Part shown: positions 15,788-23,831 of the stretch, in pieces
How the letters are laid out: each line of letters starts with the position of its first letter
Position numbering within the stretch: the first letter of the stretch is position 1
NCBI GenBank assembly: GCA_009377475.1
Contig: WHTY01000037.1
Location: 1-39,378 of the forward strand
Origin: Actinophytocola sp.
Lineage (GTDB): Bacteria > Actinomycetota > Actinomycetes > Mycobacteriales > Pseudonocardiaceae
Length of the DNA: 39,378 nt
Direction of reading: 5' to 3'
Position numbers and translations under genes: made by a program
Notes under the pieces: model-generated
What the model saw: the letters and a program-made list of their open reading frames with translations, nothing else
Told to the model about the DNA's origin: nothing
Databases searched by the model: none

Positions 15788-16497
15788 CCAGGGTTCTCAT
15801 CGTCGAAGACGAGGAGTCGTTCGCCGACCCGCTGACGTTCTTGCTGCGCAAGGAGGGCTTCACGGCGACGGTCGCCACCACGGGCCAGGAGGCGCTCGAC
15901 GAGTTCGACCGCAATGGCGCGGACATCGTGCTGCTCGACCTGATGCTGCCCGGCATGAGCGGCACCGACGTCTGCAAGCAGCTCAGGGCCCGCGCCGCCG
16001 TCCCGGTGATCATGGTGACGGCGCGGGACAGCGAGATCGACAAGGTCGTCGGCCTCGAGCTCGGCGCGGACGACTACGTCACCAAGCCGTACTCCGCGCG
16101 GGAGCTGATCGCGCGGATCAGGGCGGTGCTGCGGCGCGGCCTGGAGGGCGCTGCGGGCACTGCGGGCGCTGAAGGCGACTTCGGTGCGCCCCCCGCGCTC
16201 GCCGCTGGCCCGGTGCGGATGGACGTCCAACGCCACGTGGTGACCGTCGGCGGCGAGGAGGTCTCGCTGCCGCTGAAGGAATTCGACCTGCTGGAGTATT
16301 TGCTGCGGAACGCGGGCCGGGTGCTCACCCGTGGCCAGCTCATCGACCGGGTGTGGGGCGCGGACTACGTCGGCGACACCAAGACGCTCGACGTCCACGT
16401 GAAGCGGCTGCGCGCGAAGATCGAGCCCGACCCCGGCTCGCCGCGCTATCTGGTGACCGTGCGCGGGCTGGGCTACAAGTTCGAGTCAGGAGCGTGA
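15784..16497 (+). CDS. regX3: Response regulator of phosphate starvation
   Basis: 237 aa. Receiver domain 1-118 with acidic pocket VEDEES, phospho-acceptor Asp52 (LLDLMLPGMSG) and Lys in YVTKPYSARELIARI. OmpR-type winged helix about 145-235: VSLPLKEFDLLEYLLRNAGR, LIDRVWG, TKTLDVHVKRLRAKIE, YLVTVRGLGYKFE. A Gly/Ala-rich linker (about 119-143) is longer than usual. GTG at 15784 overlaps the senX3 stop (GTGA) with GGAGGGA upstream, so the pair is translationally coupled. Confidence 0.95.
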   Translation: MTRVLIVEDEESFADPLTFLLRKEGFTATVATTGQEALDEFDRNGADIVLLDLMLPGMSGTDVCKQLRARAAVPVIMVTARDSEIDKVVGLELGADDYVTKPYSARELIARIRAVLRRGLEGAAGTAGAEGDFGAPPALAAGPVRMDVQRHVVTVGGEEVSLPLKEFDLLEYLLRNAGRVLTRGQLIDRVWGADYVGDTKTLDVHVKRLRAKIEPDPGSPRYLVTVRGLGYKFESGA

Positions 16498-16630
16498 AGC
16501 ACGTCATTCACCACCCGTGATCACCTCGGTATCCACCCAGCGCAGCCAGCGTTCGCTTCACCGCACCCTGCCGGACGTCGGGCAGATCACAGTGCGCTTC
16601 TGGCGGGTGCGCAGGGTAACGTGACTGGGT

Positions 16631-17602
16631 GTGCGCCTAGGAGTTCTTGACGTCGGGTCGAACACGACCCACCTGCTTGTGGTCGACGCGCACCGTGGCG
16701 CCCACCCAACGCCGATGCACTCGGAGAAGACCGTGCTGCGGTTGGCCGAGCGCATCACCAAGGCGGGGGAGCTGAGCAAGGGTGGCGCCGACGACCTTGT
16801 GCAGGCCGTCGACGACGCGAAGAAGGCCGCGCGCAAGCTCGGCTGCGAGGAGATGCTGGCCTTCGCGACGTCCGCGGTCCGCGAGGCAGCCAACTCCGGC
16901 GACGTGCTGTCCCGGGTCGCCGATGAGACCGGTGTCGAGCTGCGGGTGCTTTCCGGCGCTGACGAGGCGAAGCTCACCTTCTTCGCCGCGCGCCGCTGGT
17001 TCGGCTGGTCGGCCGGGATGCTGCTTGTCCTCGACATCGGCGGCGGCTCGCTCGAGATCGCGATGGGCATCGACGAGGCGCCGGACTTCGCCGCGTCGCT
17101 GCCGCTCGGCGCTGGCGCGGTCACCCGCACCCGATTCAGCAACGACCCGCGGTCGCGCTCCGAGATGATCGACACATCGGCGTGGCTGGAGAAGGAGCTG
17201 TCCGGCCTGCACAAGCGGGTCGCCGAGCATGGCGAGCCGGATCACGTCGTCGCCACCTCGAAGACGTTCCGCTCGCTGGCACGGCTGACGGGGGCCGCCC
17301 CGTCGTCGGCTGGGCCGCGAGTGCGTAGGGTACTGACAGACGTCGGGCTGCGGCAGCTGATCGCCTTCATCTCTCGGATGACGGCGGCCGACCTCGCCGA
17401 ACTGGAGGGTGTCAGCAGCAGCCGGTCGCACCAGTTGGTCGGGGGTGCCCTTGTCGCACAGGCGACGATGGCGGAGTTGGGACTGTCGGAACTGGAAATC
17501 TGCCCGTGGGCGTTGCGCGAAGGTGTCATCCTGCGAAGGCTGGACCATGCCAACGGCGAGGATCAGACTGAACTCACAACGCAAGCAGCCAGCTCGAAGT
17601 GA
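16631..17602 (+). CDS. ppx: Ppx/GppA-family exopolyphosphatase
   Basis: 323 aa. Belongs to the actin-like ATPase fold of exopolyphosphatases and pppGpp hydrolases: GVLDVGSNTTHLLVVDA (4-20), the catalytic-loop region LAFATSAVREAANSGDVL, and phosphate loop LDIGGGSLEIAMG. It lacks the C-terminal domains of E. coli Ppx, like the short mycobacterial Rv0496. Position next to senX3-regX3 fits a role in polyphosphate/phosphate homeostasis. The GTG at 16631 is used because it directly precedes the conserved first strand. Confidence 0.9.
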   Translation: MRLGVLDVGSNTTHLLVVDAHRGAHPTPMHSEKTVLRLAERITKAGELSKGGADDLVQAVDDAKKAARKLGCEEMLAFATSAVREAANSGDVLSRVADETGVELRVLSGADEAKLTFFAARRWFGWSAGMLLVLDIGGGSLEIAMGIDEAPDFAASLPLGAGAVTRTRFSNDPRSRSEMIDTSAWLEKELSGLHKRVAEHGEPDHVVATSKTFRSLARLTGAAPSSAGPRVRRVLTDVGLRQLIAFISRMTAADLAELEGVSSSRSHQLVGGALVAQATMAELGLSELEICPWALREGVILRRLDHANGEDQTELTTQAASSK

Positions 17603-17660
17603 TGGAGCTGGTCAGCAACACTGTTGAATGTCGGTATCGGCTCTAGGCACGGTGGAAGGG

Positions 17661-18881
17661 ATGTCGCGAGAACCCGGTGATCAGCCAGCTCGGCGCACGG
17701 TCGCGGAGCTGCTCGCGCAAAACGGTGCGCAGCCTGCCAGCTCGCCGCGCAGGCATCGTCGTCGTGCCGCGCAGGACGACGGCGAGAACGAGCTAACCAC
17801 AACGGCCCCGCAGGCCATCATCGACCGCATCAACAGCGAGCACGCGGACGGCGCTTCCGCCCCGACCCGCCGCAACGGCAGTAGCCACAGCCACGCCGTG
17901 TCGGACGAGCCACCGGCCCCGCCGCGCGCGGCCCAGCCGCCAGCGCCGCAGCCGCCAGCGCCGCAGCCGCCACCACCCGTGCGGCCAGCGCCTCAGCAGC
18001 CCCCGCAGCCACCGGTACCCCAGCAGCAGCCGCCCGCGAGCGGCTACCACCGCACGGTGCCGCCGCCCAGCTCGCCGTCGTGGCCCGCGATGCCACCGCA
18101 ACAGCAGGAGCAGCCACCAGCGCCGCAGCCACCCCAGCAGCAGCCACCCCAGCAGCAGCCACCGCAGCAGCAGCAGAGCCTCGGCGCGCGGCTGGAGGGT
18201 TTTGCCGCGTCCCGGCAGCGTCCACCGGTCGAGGACTCCACCGAGCAGATGCCTGCCGTCGACGTCCCGGCCGACGACTACCACGACGCGGACTACGCGG
18301 ACTACGAGGACGAGTACCAGGGCGGCTACCCCGGTTACCAGGCTTATCAGGACGACTACGAGTACGACGAGGACTACCAGGGCTACGCGCCCGGCTATCC
18401 CGGCGCCGTCGAGCAGGGCGATCCCTACGGCTTCGCCGAGGACTACGAGGACGACTACCCGGCCAACTACCCACCTGGCTACGCGCCAGACGGCCCGCCG
18501 ATGGATCCCGATGGGCGCGCCGCGACGAGCCTGATGGCCCCCGTCGGCCCGCAGGACGCGCGGGCCATGGACACCGCCGCCGAGCGGATCGACGCGGACG
18601 CCGATGAGCCGCCTGCTGCCACGGGCAAGGAGTGGCTGGCGGTCGCCGCGCAGCTCACCCTCGGCGTCGTCGGCGGCGCAGGGGTGTGGCTGCTGTTCAA
18701 CTGGCTCTGGATGCAGATCCCCGCGCTGGCGCTCGCCGCCGCGCTGGCCGTCGTCGTCGGCCTCGTGTGGATCGTGCGCAAGATTCGCAAGGCGGAGGAC
18801 ATGCAGACCACGGTGCTCGCCGTGCTGGTCGGCGTCGTCGTCACGGTGTCGCCCGCCGCGCTGCTCTTGCTGGACAAGTGA
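17661..18881 (+). CDS. Proline-rich membrane protein (Rv0497-like)
   Basis: 406 aa. The N-terminal start matches a short motif PARRTVAELLAQNG (about 10-23) conserved in this family. Then a basic stretch, a long Pro/Gln region (about 90-180, PPQQQPP-type repeats), an acidic Tyr/Asp region (about 200-280, units such as YDEDYQGY and EDYEDDYP), and a C-terminal membrane domain with three hydrophobic segments (about 328-348, 351-372, 382-403) within EWLAVAAQLTLGVVGGAGVW and following. The cytoplasmic low-complexity arm may mediate protein contacts. Function is unknown; it always follows ppx in related genomes, by memory. ATG at 17661 has GGTGGAAGGG upstream; an earlier ATG at 17628 is possible. 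Confidence 0.8.
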   Translation: MSREPGDQPARRTVAELLAQNGAQPASSPRRHRRRAAQDDGENELTTTAPQAIIDRINSEHADGASAPTRRNGSSHSHAVSDEPPAPPRAAQPPAPQPPAPQPPPPVRPAPQQPPQPPVPQQQPPASGYHRTVPPPSSPSWPAMPPQQQEQPPAPQPPQQQPPQQQPPQQQQSLGARLEGFAASRQRPPVEDSTEQMPAVDVPADDYHDADYADYEDEYQGGYPGYQAYQDDYEYDEDYQGYAPGYPGAVEQGDPYGFAEDYEDDYPANYPPGYAPDGPPMDPDGRAATSLMAPVGPQDARAMDTAAERIDADADEPPAATGKEWLAVAAQLTLGVVGGAGVWLLFNWLWMQIPALALAAALAVVVGLVWIVRKIRKAEDMQTTVLAVLVGVVVTVSPAALLLLDK

Positions 18882-18895
18882 CTGGACGTAGGTAG

Positions 18896-19714
18896 TTGAA
18901 CGAAACACCGTGGGGGACGAGTAAGCCTGTTCCGGTGGGGTTGTCCACGGCGTCGGTGTGGCCGTTGCGCGCCAACGCCGGCTTCGAGCTGGCCGCCGAG
19001 CTGGGTTACGACGGCGTCGAGGTCATGGTGTGGGCCGACTCGATCAGCCAGGACGTCTCGGCGCTGAAGTGGCTTTCGGAGAAGACCGGCGTCCCGGTGC
19101 TGTCGGTGCACTCGCCGTCGTTGCTGATCACGCAGCGGATCTGGTCGCCGGACCCCGAGGTGCGGCTGCGCCGGTCCGTCGACGCCGCCCTTGAGCTTGG
19201 CGCGCGGACCGTCGTCGTCCATCCGCCGTTCCGGTGGCAACGTCGCTACGCCGACGCCTTCCCCGACCTGGTCGCGGAGCTTGAGGAGACCAGCGGCGTC
19301 GAGGTCGCGGTGGAGAACATGTTCAAGGTGCGGCCGCCGGTCGGGGATCGCAACCGCAGGGTGTCGGCGTTCCGGCCGTCGATCGATCCCACCGACGTCG
19401 GCTACGCGCACTACACCCTCGACCTCTCCCACACCGCGGCAGCCGGAATGGACGCCTTCGACCTGGCGGACCGGATGGGTCCGAACCTGACGCACCTGCA
19501 CCTCGCGGACGGCACCGGGCTGCCCAAGGACGAACACCTTGTGCCCGGCAAGGGCACCCAGCCGTGCGCGGAGATCCTGGAGAAGCTGGTCGCGCAGGAC
19601 TTCAACGGCCAGGTGGTGCTCGAGGTGAACACCCGCAGCGCGCGGAACGCGGCCGATCGGGCGCGGATACTGGCGGAGTCGTTGCTGTTCGCGCGGTTGC
19701 ACCTGGGGCAGTAG
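18896..19714 (+). CDS. Sugar phosphate isomerase/epimerase (AP endonuclease 2-like TIM barrel)
   Basis: 272 aa from a TTG start. TIM-barrel family: VGLSTASVWPLRANAGFELA, LGYDGVEVMVW, VLSVHSPSLLITQRIW, TVVVHPPFRW, VEVAVENMF, YTLDLSHTAAAGMD, LTHLHLADGTGLPKDEHLVPG, GQVVLEVNT. Conserved His, Glu and Asp residues at strand ends fit a metal site. Substrate is unknown; the mycobacterial Rv0498 homologue is uncharacterised too. The TTG start is 14 nt after the stop of the proline-rich gene; the ribosome site is weak (GTAGGTAG). Confidence 0.85.
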   Translation: MNETPWGTSKPVPVGLSTASVWPLRANAGFELAAELGYDGVEVMVWADSISQDVSALKWLSEKTGVPVLSVHSPSLLITQRIWSPDPEVRLRRSVDAALELGARTVVVHPPFRWQRRYADAFPDLVAELEETSGVEVAVENMFKVRPPVGDRNRRVSAFRPSIDPTDVGYAHYTLDLSHTAAAGMDAFDLADRMGPNLTHLHLADGTGLPKDEHLVPGKGTQPCAEILEKLVAQDFNGQVVLEVNTRSARNAADRARILAESLLFARLHLGQ

Positions 19715-19781
19715 CCGCTCGCGGCATTCTCGGGCCGCGCCGCAACTCATAAGCGGCGACAAACCGGGTGATCGTCGTATC

Positions 19782-20717
19782 GTGCTCACCGTGAACCCGT
19801 TGCGTTCGGCCATCCTCGCTGCCGCCGGTAGCGACGCTGTGCGGAAGATGATCACGACGGCGCCAGGCACCCGCGCCATGGTGGACCGGTTCGTCGCAGG
19901 TGAGAGCGTCGATGCCGTGATCGACGCCGTCGCGGCGCTCGCCGACACCGGTCGCTACGCCACGCTCGACTACCTCGGCGAGGACACCCACGACGCCGCG
20001 CAGGCGGAGCGCATCGTGCAGGCGTACCTGACCGTCCTCGACCGGCTGCACGACGCGGGCCTTGCCACGCGCGCCGAGGTGAGCGTGAAGCTGTCGGCGT
20101 TGGGCCAGCGGGTCAGCCAACGGCTCGCCGTCGACAACGCCTTCCGGATCTGCGCGGCGGCGGAGCAGTCCGGCACCACGGTCACCGTGGACATGGAGGA
20201 CCACACCACCACCGACGACACCCTCGCCGCGGTGGCGGAGCTGCGCAAGCCATGGCCCGCCGTCGGGGCGGTGCTCCAGTCGTACCTGCGACGCACCGAG
20301 GACGACGTCGCCGCGCTTGCGGTGCCCGGTTCGCGGGTGCGGTTAGTCAAAGGCGCATACAACGAGCCGCAGAATGTGGCTTTTTCCCACAGTCACGATG
20401 TCGACTTGGCATTCGTCCGCTGCGCCAACGCGCTGCTGGCAGGGGGCGCGTACGCGATGTTCGGCACGCACGATCCCCGGCTGATTGAGCTGGTCAGCGA
20501 CCGGGCGGCGGCGCATGGTGTCCCACGCGACGGCTATGAGTTCCAGCTGCTGTACGGCGTCCGCCCGGAGGAACAGCTGCGGCTTTCCGACGCCGGACAG
20601 ATCGTCCGGGTCTATGTGCCATACGGCGAACAGTGGTATGGGTATCTGATGCGCAGGCTCGCCGAACGCCCGGCCAACACGACGTTCTTCCTGCGTTCGG
20701 TGGTGACTCGGTCATGA
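19782..20717 (+). CDS. Proline dehydrogenase
   Basis: 311 aa. Oxidises proline to pyrroline-5-carboxylate with FAD (first step of proline catabolism); monofunctional form. Family motifs: YLGEDTHDAAQAERIVQAYL, VSVKLSALGQRVS, TVTVDMEDHTTTDDTL, LQSYLRRTEDDV, VRLVKGAYNEP, FGTHDPRL, FQLLYGVRPEEQLRL, VYVPYGEQWYGYLMRRLAERP. Codon 188 is TTA (20343-20345), a rare leucine codon here, in a short stretch (about 20340-20420) that is less GC-rich in third positions than its surroundings. A later GTG (residue 4) is an alternative start. The gene is inserted between the Rv0498- and Rv0499-like genes, compared with mycobacteria. Confidence 0.93.
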   Translation: MLTVNPLRSAILAAAGSDAVRKMITTAPGTRAMVDRFVAGESVDAVIDAVAALADTGRYATLDYLGEDTHDAAQAERIVQAYLTVLDRLHDAGLATRAEVSVKLSALGQRVSQRLAVDNAFRICAAAEQSGTTVTVDMEDHTTTDDTLAAVAELRKPWPAVGAVLQSYLRRTEDDVAALAVPGSRVRLVKGAYNEPQNVAFSHSHDVDLAFVRCANALLAGGAYAMFGTHDPRLIELVSDRAAAHGVPRDGYEFQLLYGVRPEEQLRLSDAGQIVRVYVPYGEQWYGYLMRRLAERPANTTFFLRSVVTRS

Positions 20718-20742
20718 GCACGCTCCACATGGGAGTGATTCG

Positions 20743-21591
20743 GTGAAGGCGGCGGCCGAACAGGCGATGCCGTTCGGGGCCGCGAGCGTGCCACGCTCGC
20801 TTGGCGACGGCACGTTCACGACGACGTTGCGGCCGGAGTGGTCGGTCGGCGGCCATCCACACGCCGGGTTCCTCGTCGCGCTGCTGGCGCGCGCGGCGGT
20901 CGCCGTGGTTGCCGAGCACGCCGAGATGGCGTCCGACCCGATCTCGGTCAGCGTCGAGTTCCTGCGCGCGACCAGCGTCGGGCCCGCGTTGCTGCGGACC
21001 GACGTCCGCAAGGCTGGTGGGCAGACGACGGTCGTCGGGGTACGTCTTGAGCAGCGCGGACGGTGCTGTGTCGAGGGGACGGTGATGATCAGCAGGCTGC
21101 CAGGGCTGCGTTCGGTGTGGTCCGAGCTGCCGGTGATGCCCGCCGAGCCGCCGAGCAACGCCATCACGCTCAGCGGGGCGCAGGCTGGCGACGCCGCGCG
21201 GCTGACCGAGAACTGCGAGGTCAGGCTGGACGCCAGCACCGCGCTGTTCCTGACCGGTCGGCGCCCGCCCGTCGTCCGCAACACGAAGGCGCCCCGGCTG
21301 CGACTGCGGTTGTGGGTGCGGCCGAAGTCCGGGGCGACCGACCTCTACTTCGCGTTGCTCGTGGGCGACATCAGCCCGCCGGTGCCGTCGAACCTCGGCC
21401 ACAGCGGGTACGCGCCGCCGGTGCAGCTCACGGCGTTGGTCCGGGCCCGTCCGTCCCCCGGCTGGCTGCGCGTGCACGTCGACTCCCGCTCGGTGAACCG
21501 CCCGTGGTTCGACTCCGACGCCACGGTCATCGACGCCACGGGGCAGTTGGTCTGCCAGGTCCGGCAGCTCGCGGTAACCCCTGGGCGGTGA
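20743..21591 (+). CDS. Acyl-CoA thioesterase-like double-hotdog protein (Rv0499-like)
   Basis: 282 aa. Two hotdog halves: residues 1-115 with WSVGGHPHAGFLVALLARAAVAVV and SVEFLRATSVGPALLRTDVRKAGGQTTV, and residues 160-282 with RLRLRLWVRPKSGATDLYFALLVGD, YAPPVQLTALVRARPSPGWLRVHV and ATVIDATGQLVCQVRQLA. This is the TesB/4HBT_3 pattern, so acyl-CoA hydrolysis is likely; the acyl chain is unknown. A GTG start 25 nt after the proline dehydrogenase stop suggests they are co-transcribed. Confidence 0.83.
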   Translation: MKAAAEQAMPFGAASVPRSLGDGTFTTTLRPEWSVGGHPHAGFLVALLARAAVAVVAEHAEMASDPISVSVEFLRATSVGPALLRTDVRKAGGQTTVVGVRLEQRGRCCVEGTVMISRLPGLRSVWSELPVMPAEPPSNAITLSGAQAGDAARLTENCEVRLDASTALFLTGRRPPVVRNTKAPRLRLRLWVRPKSGATDLYFALLVGDISPPVPSNLGHSGYAPPVQLTALVRARPSPGWLRVHVDSRSVNRPWFDSDATVIDATGQLVCQVRQLAVTPGR

Positions 21592-21680
21592 GCGCCTGGC
21601 GCTGTCCTGCGCCGCTGCCCGCCCGTGTGCCGTCGCCCCGCCCGCTTCGCGCCCGCGCCTGTTTCGCGCCGGACTCCGAT

Positions 21681-21729
21681 GATCTGAAGACGTTGTGGTC
21701 GTCATAGCAACCACATCGTCTTCAAGCTC
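21681..21729. repeat. 49-bp palindrome of the GATCTTGA family
   Basis: TGAAGACGTTGTGGT (21685-21699) pairs with 21710-21724 (14 of 15 bases), and flanking GATC/GAGC extends it. The arm is close to the 7324-7371 palindrome (GATCTTGAGGCGTTGTGG). It is the first of three hairpins in the 481-nt gap between the thioesterase gene and proC. Confidence 0.75.
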
Positions 21730-21752
21730 GTCGCCGCCTGCGCTATCGGCGT

Positions 21753-21800
21753 GATCTTGAGCGTTCCAGGTCGTGTGGACAGCCACGAATGCTCAAGATC
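21753..21800. repeat. 48-bp palindrome of the GATCTTGA family
   Basis: GATCTTGAGCGTTCCAGG (21753-21770) pairs with 21783-21800 with three mismatches. The length equals that of the murB-downstream copy (48 bp), and the first ten bases of the arm match it except one. Confidence 0.75.
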
Positions 21801-21825
21801 GCGCGAAGCTGAACGGCTGCGCAGC

Positions 21826-21893
21826 CCATCCTGCCGATATGCCCATCGAAACCGGGCGAAACGGACCTGATCACGGGCATATTGGCAGGGTGG
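21826..21893. repeat. Palindrome with CCTGCCRATATGCCC arms
   Basis: CCTGCCGATATGCCC (21830-21844) pairs with 21875-21889 (14 of 15), with weaker flanking complementarity to 21826 and 21893. The arms are unrelated in sequence to the neighbouring GATCTTGA hairpins, so at least two families have accumulated in this gap. Confidence 0.7.
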
Positions 21894-21920
21894 GTGAGCG
21901 CCGTCGGGGCGGTCCGCCGC

Positions 21921-21988
21921 CCGGAGGTCAGCTGCGCCGACGCGCCGCGCCGGAGCCGCCGCGCCGGAGCGCCGCGCCGGAGGTCAGC
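21921..21988. repeat. Short GC-rich direct repeats before proC
   Basis: CGCCGCGCCGGAG occurs three times nearly end to end (21943-21955, 21957-21969, 21970-21982), flanked by two copies of CCGGAGGTCAGC (21921-21932 and 21977-21988). Probably slippage products; no coding frame is convincing. Confidence 0.6.
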
Positions 21989-22072
21989 CGGACCACCCAC
22001 CCCCGGAGACACCGGACACCCATGTACCCCTCCTGACCAGCCGCGCCGTTCGACGTCTGGCACGCTTAGCCC

Positions 22073-22939
22073 ATGACCGCGTTCGACCAGTCCGACCTCC
22101 CCGACACCCCCGACACCGAGCCCAACGACCAGGCGACGCCGATCATCGCCGTCCTCGGCGCTGGGAAGATCGGCGAGGCGCTGATGTCCGGCCTGCTGCA
22201 CGGTGGGCACACCGCCGACGAGCTGCTGTTCACCGAGCGACACCCGGAGCGCGCCGCCGAGCTGACCGAGACGTACGGCATCCGGGGCGTCGAGATCGAG
22301 GAGGCGGCGCAGCGGGCCGACGTCCTGGTCGTCGCCGTGAAGCCGCAGGACATCGAGCCGCTGCTGGAGACGCTCGCGCCGCTGGGGGCGTCGGGCCAGC
22401 TGGTCGTGACGCTGTGCGCGGGCTTGCCGACGTCGTTGTTCGAGAACCGGCTCGGCGACGTCCCCGTCGTGCGGGTCATGCCGAACACGCCGATGGTCGT
22501 CGGCGAGGCGATGAGCGCGATCTCCGCTGGCGCGTACGCGACACCGGAGCACATGGCGACCGTCGAGAAGATGCTGTCCTGTGTGGGGCAGGTCGTCGAG
22601 CTGCCAGAAACGCAGCTCAACGCGGTGACGGCGTTGTCGGGGTCGGGTCCGGCGTACTTCTTCTACCTGGTCGAGGCCATGATCGACGCGGGCATCCTGC
22701 TCGGGCTGCCGCGCGCGATCGCGGAGAAGCTGATCATCCAGTCCGCGGTCGGCTCCGCGAAGATGCTCTTGGATTCCGACGCGCACCCGGTCATCTTGCG
22801 CGAGGCGGTGACGTCCCCGGCTGGCACGACCATCAACGCCATCCGGGAGCTGGAGAAGCACGGCGTCCGGGCGGCGCTGCTCGCCGCGATCGAGGCGGCG
22901 CGGGACCGCGCGGTGGAACTCGGCAAGGCCCACGAGTAG
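22073..22939 (+). CDS. proC: Pyrroline-5-carboxylate reductase
   Basis: 288 aa. Last step of proline synthesis, NAD(P)H-dependent. Rossmann start IIAVLGAGKIGEALMSGLL (about 24-42), AVKPQDIEPLLE, VVRVMPNTPMVVGEAMSAI, and C-terminal signature LSGSGPAYFFYLVEAMIDAG with VTSPAGTTINAIRELEKHGVRAAL. An N-terminal acidic extension of about 22 residues precedes the first strand. Its relative in mycobacteria is Rv0500, followed by the BldC-like gene as here. Confidence 0.95.
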   Translation: MTAFDQSDLPDTPDTEPNDQATPIIAVLGAGKIGEALMSGLLHGGHTADELLFTERHPERAAELTETYGIRGVEIEEAAQRADVLVVAVKPQDIEPLLETLAPLGASGQLVVTLCAGLPTSLFENRLGDVPVVRVMPNTPMVVGEAMSAISAGAYATPEHMATVEKMLSCVGQVVELPETQLNAVTALSGSGPAYFFYLVEAMIDAGILLGLPRAIAEKLIIQSAVGSAKMLLDSDAHPVILREAVTSPAGTTINAIRELEKHGVRAALLAAIEAARDRAVELGKAHE

Positions 22940-23085
22940 ACGTGCGCAATACCACACCATTCGGCATCTAGTCGGCAGCGAAACGCCCACGATCGTTGCA
23001 ACTTGGGTGCAAACTTGGCTTCACGCGTCGCTATTGCCACACGTGTCCCGTTAGGCTCGGACATACGCACGTGTACGTGTCCGTA

Positions 23086-23109
23086 CCGCCCGGTGGGGAA
23101 GCCGGGCGG
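23086..23109 (+). promoter_or_regulatory. Hairpin in the leader of the BldC-like gene
   Basis: CCGCCCGG (23086-23093) and CCGGGCGG (23102-23109) are exact complements around an 8-nt loop, 36 nt before the ATG. It may be a leader structure or attenuator. Upstream there is a tandem TGCAACTTGG / TGCAAACTTGG motif (about 22998-23018). Confidence 0.4.
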
Positions 23110-23145
23110 CACGACACGTGCCGGAAGACAAGGGCACGGTGAACC

Positions 23146-23358
23146 ATGCCGCACAACTCCGATGATCCGCCTGCCACGGGTCAGGTGCAGTTCCTGACGG
23201 TGGCCGAGGTGGCCTCGCTGATGCGAGTGTCGAAAATGACCGTCTACCGGCTCGTTCACTCGGGCGAGCTGCCCGCGCTGCGGGTGGGCAAGTCGTTCCG
23301 CGTGCCGGAGAAGGCCGTCCACGAGTACCTGGAGAGCGCGTACTTCGACGTCGGCTGA
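23146..23358 (+). CDS. bldC: BldC-like MerR-type DNA-binding protein
   Basis: 70 aa. A single winged helix-turn-helix: VQFLTVAEVASLMRVSKMTV (14-33), YRLVHSGELPALRVGKSFRV (34-53), PEKAVHEYLES. BldC of Streptomyces is 68 aa with this same layout and binds tandem direct repeats to hold back or permit development; the mycobacterial homologue is Rv0500A, also after proC. The symbol is by similarity and context. No sensory domain is present. The leader carries a direct repeat and a hairpin that could be target or control sites. Confidence 0.85.
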   Translation: MPHNSDDPPATGQVQFLTVAEVASLMRVSKMTVYRLVHSGELPALRVGKSFRVPEKAVHEYLESAYFDVG

Positions 23359-23382
23359 GCGGCCGCTAGCGTGCCCCGCTGC

Positions 23383-23410
23383 TTGCCGGGTGAGCAACCG
23401 CGGGTAATCT
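23383..23410 (+). promoter_or_regulatory. Promoter candidate for the bS22 gene
   Basis: TTGCCG (23383-23388), 16-nt spacer, TAATCT (23405-23410). The start would be near 23417, leaving a leader of about 70 nt before the GTG at 23486. Confidence 0.45.
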
Positions 23411-23485
23411 GACACGCCGCTGGTCGGCCGCGTAGAAATCCGTCGGCCGAGTACCGGAACCATAGCCGCAGTGTGAGGAGCGCCC

Positions 23486-23587
23486 GTGGGCTCTGTGATC
23501 AAGAAGCGTCGCAAGCGCATGTCGAAGAAGAAGCACCGCAAACTGCTGCGGAGGACGCGCGTCCAGCGTCGTAAGCAGGGCAAGTAA
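23486..23587 (+). CDS. Small ribosomal protein bS22 (AURKAIP1/COX24-domain)
   Basis: 33 aa, GTG to TAA. The sequence begins [20 protein letters not shown] and ends [11 protein letters not shown], the strongly basic actinobacterial protein first seen as an extra subunit in mycobacterial ribosomes (Rv0500B). GTGAGGAG lies just upstream. It is easily missed by its length. Gene order bldC-bS22-epimerase is the same as in mycobacteria. Confidence 0.93.
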   Translation: MGSVIKKRRKRMSKKKHRKLLRRTRVQRRKQGK

Positions 23588-23831
23588 CTCACGTCGCCCG
23601 CGCACACGCGCGGTTGGACGTCCACATCACCCGGCTGTGCGTCCACATCGTGGACGTATTACGGCCATCCGGGTGGTCTCCCCAGCAAGAATCCCGCGCG
23701 CAGGTTAACAACGTGTTAGCGACCTCCGATAACGGCTGTGCGCGCGGTAGTATCACAACCGCGTCACGTGCCAAGACCCCGCAACGGTTGACGCACTTCC
23801 GCGATCCGTGATCTCGCTGCAAGGGAGACCC

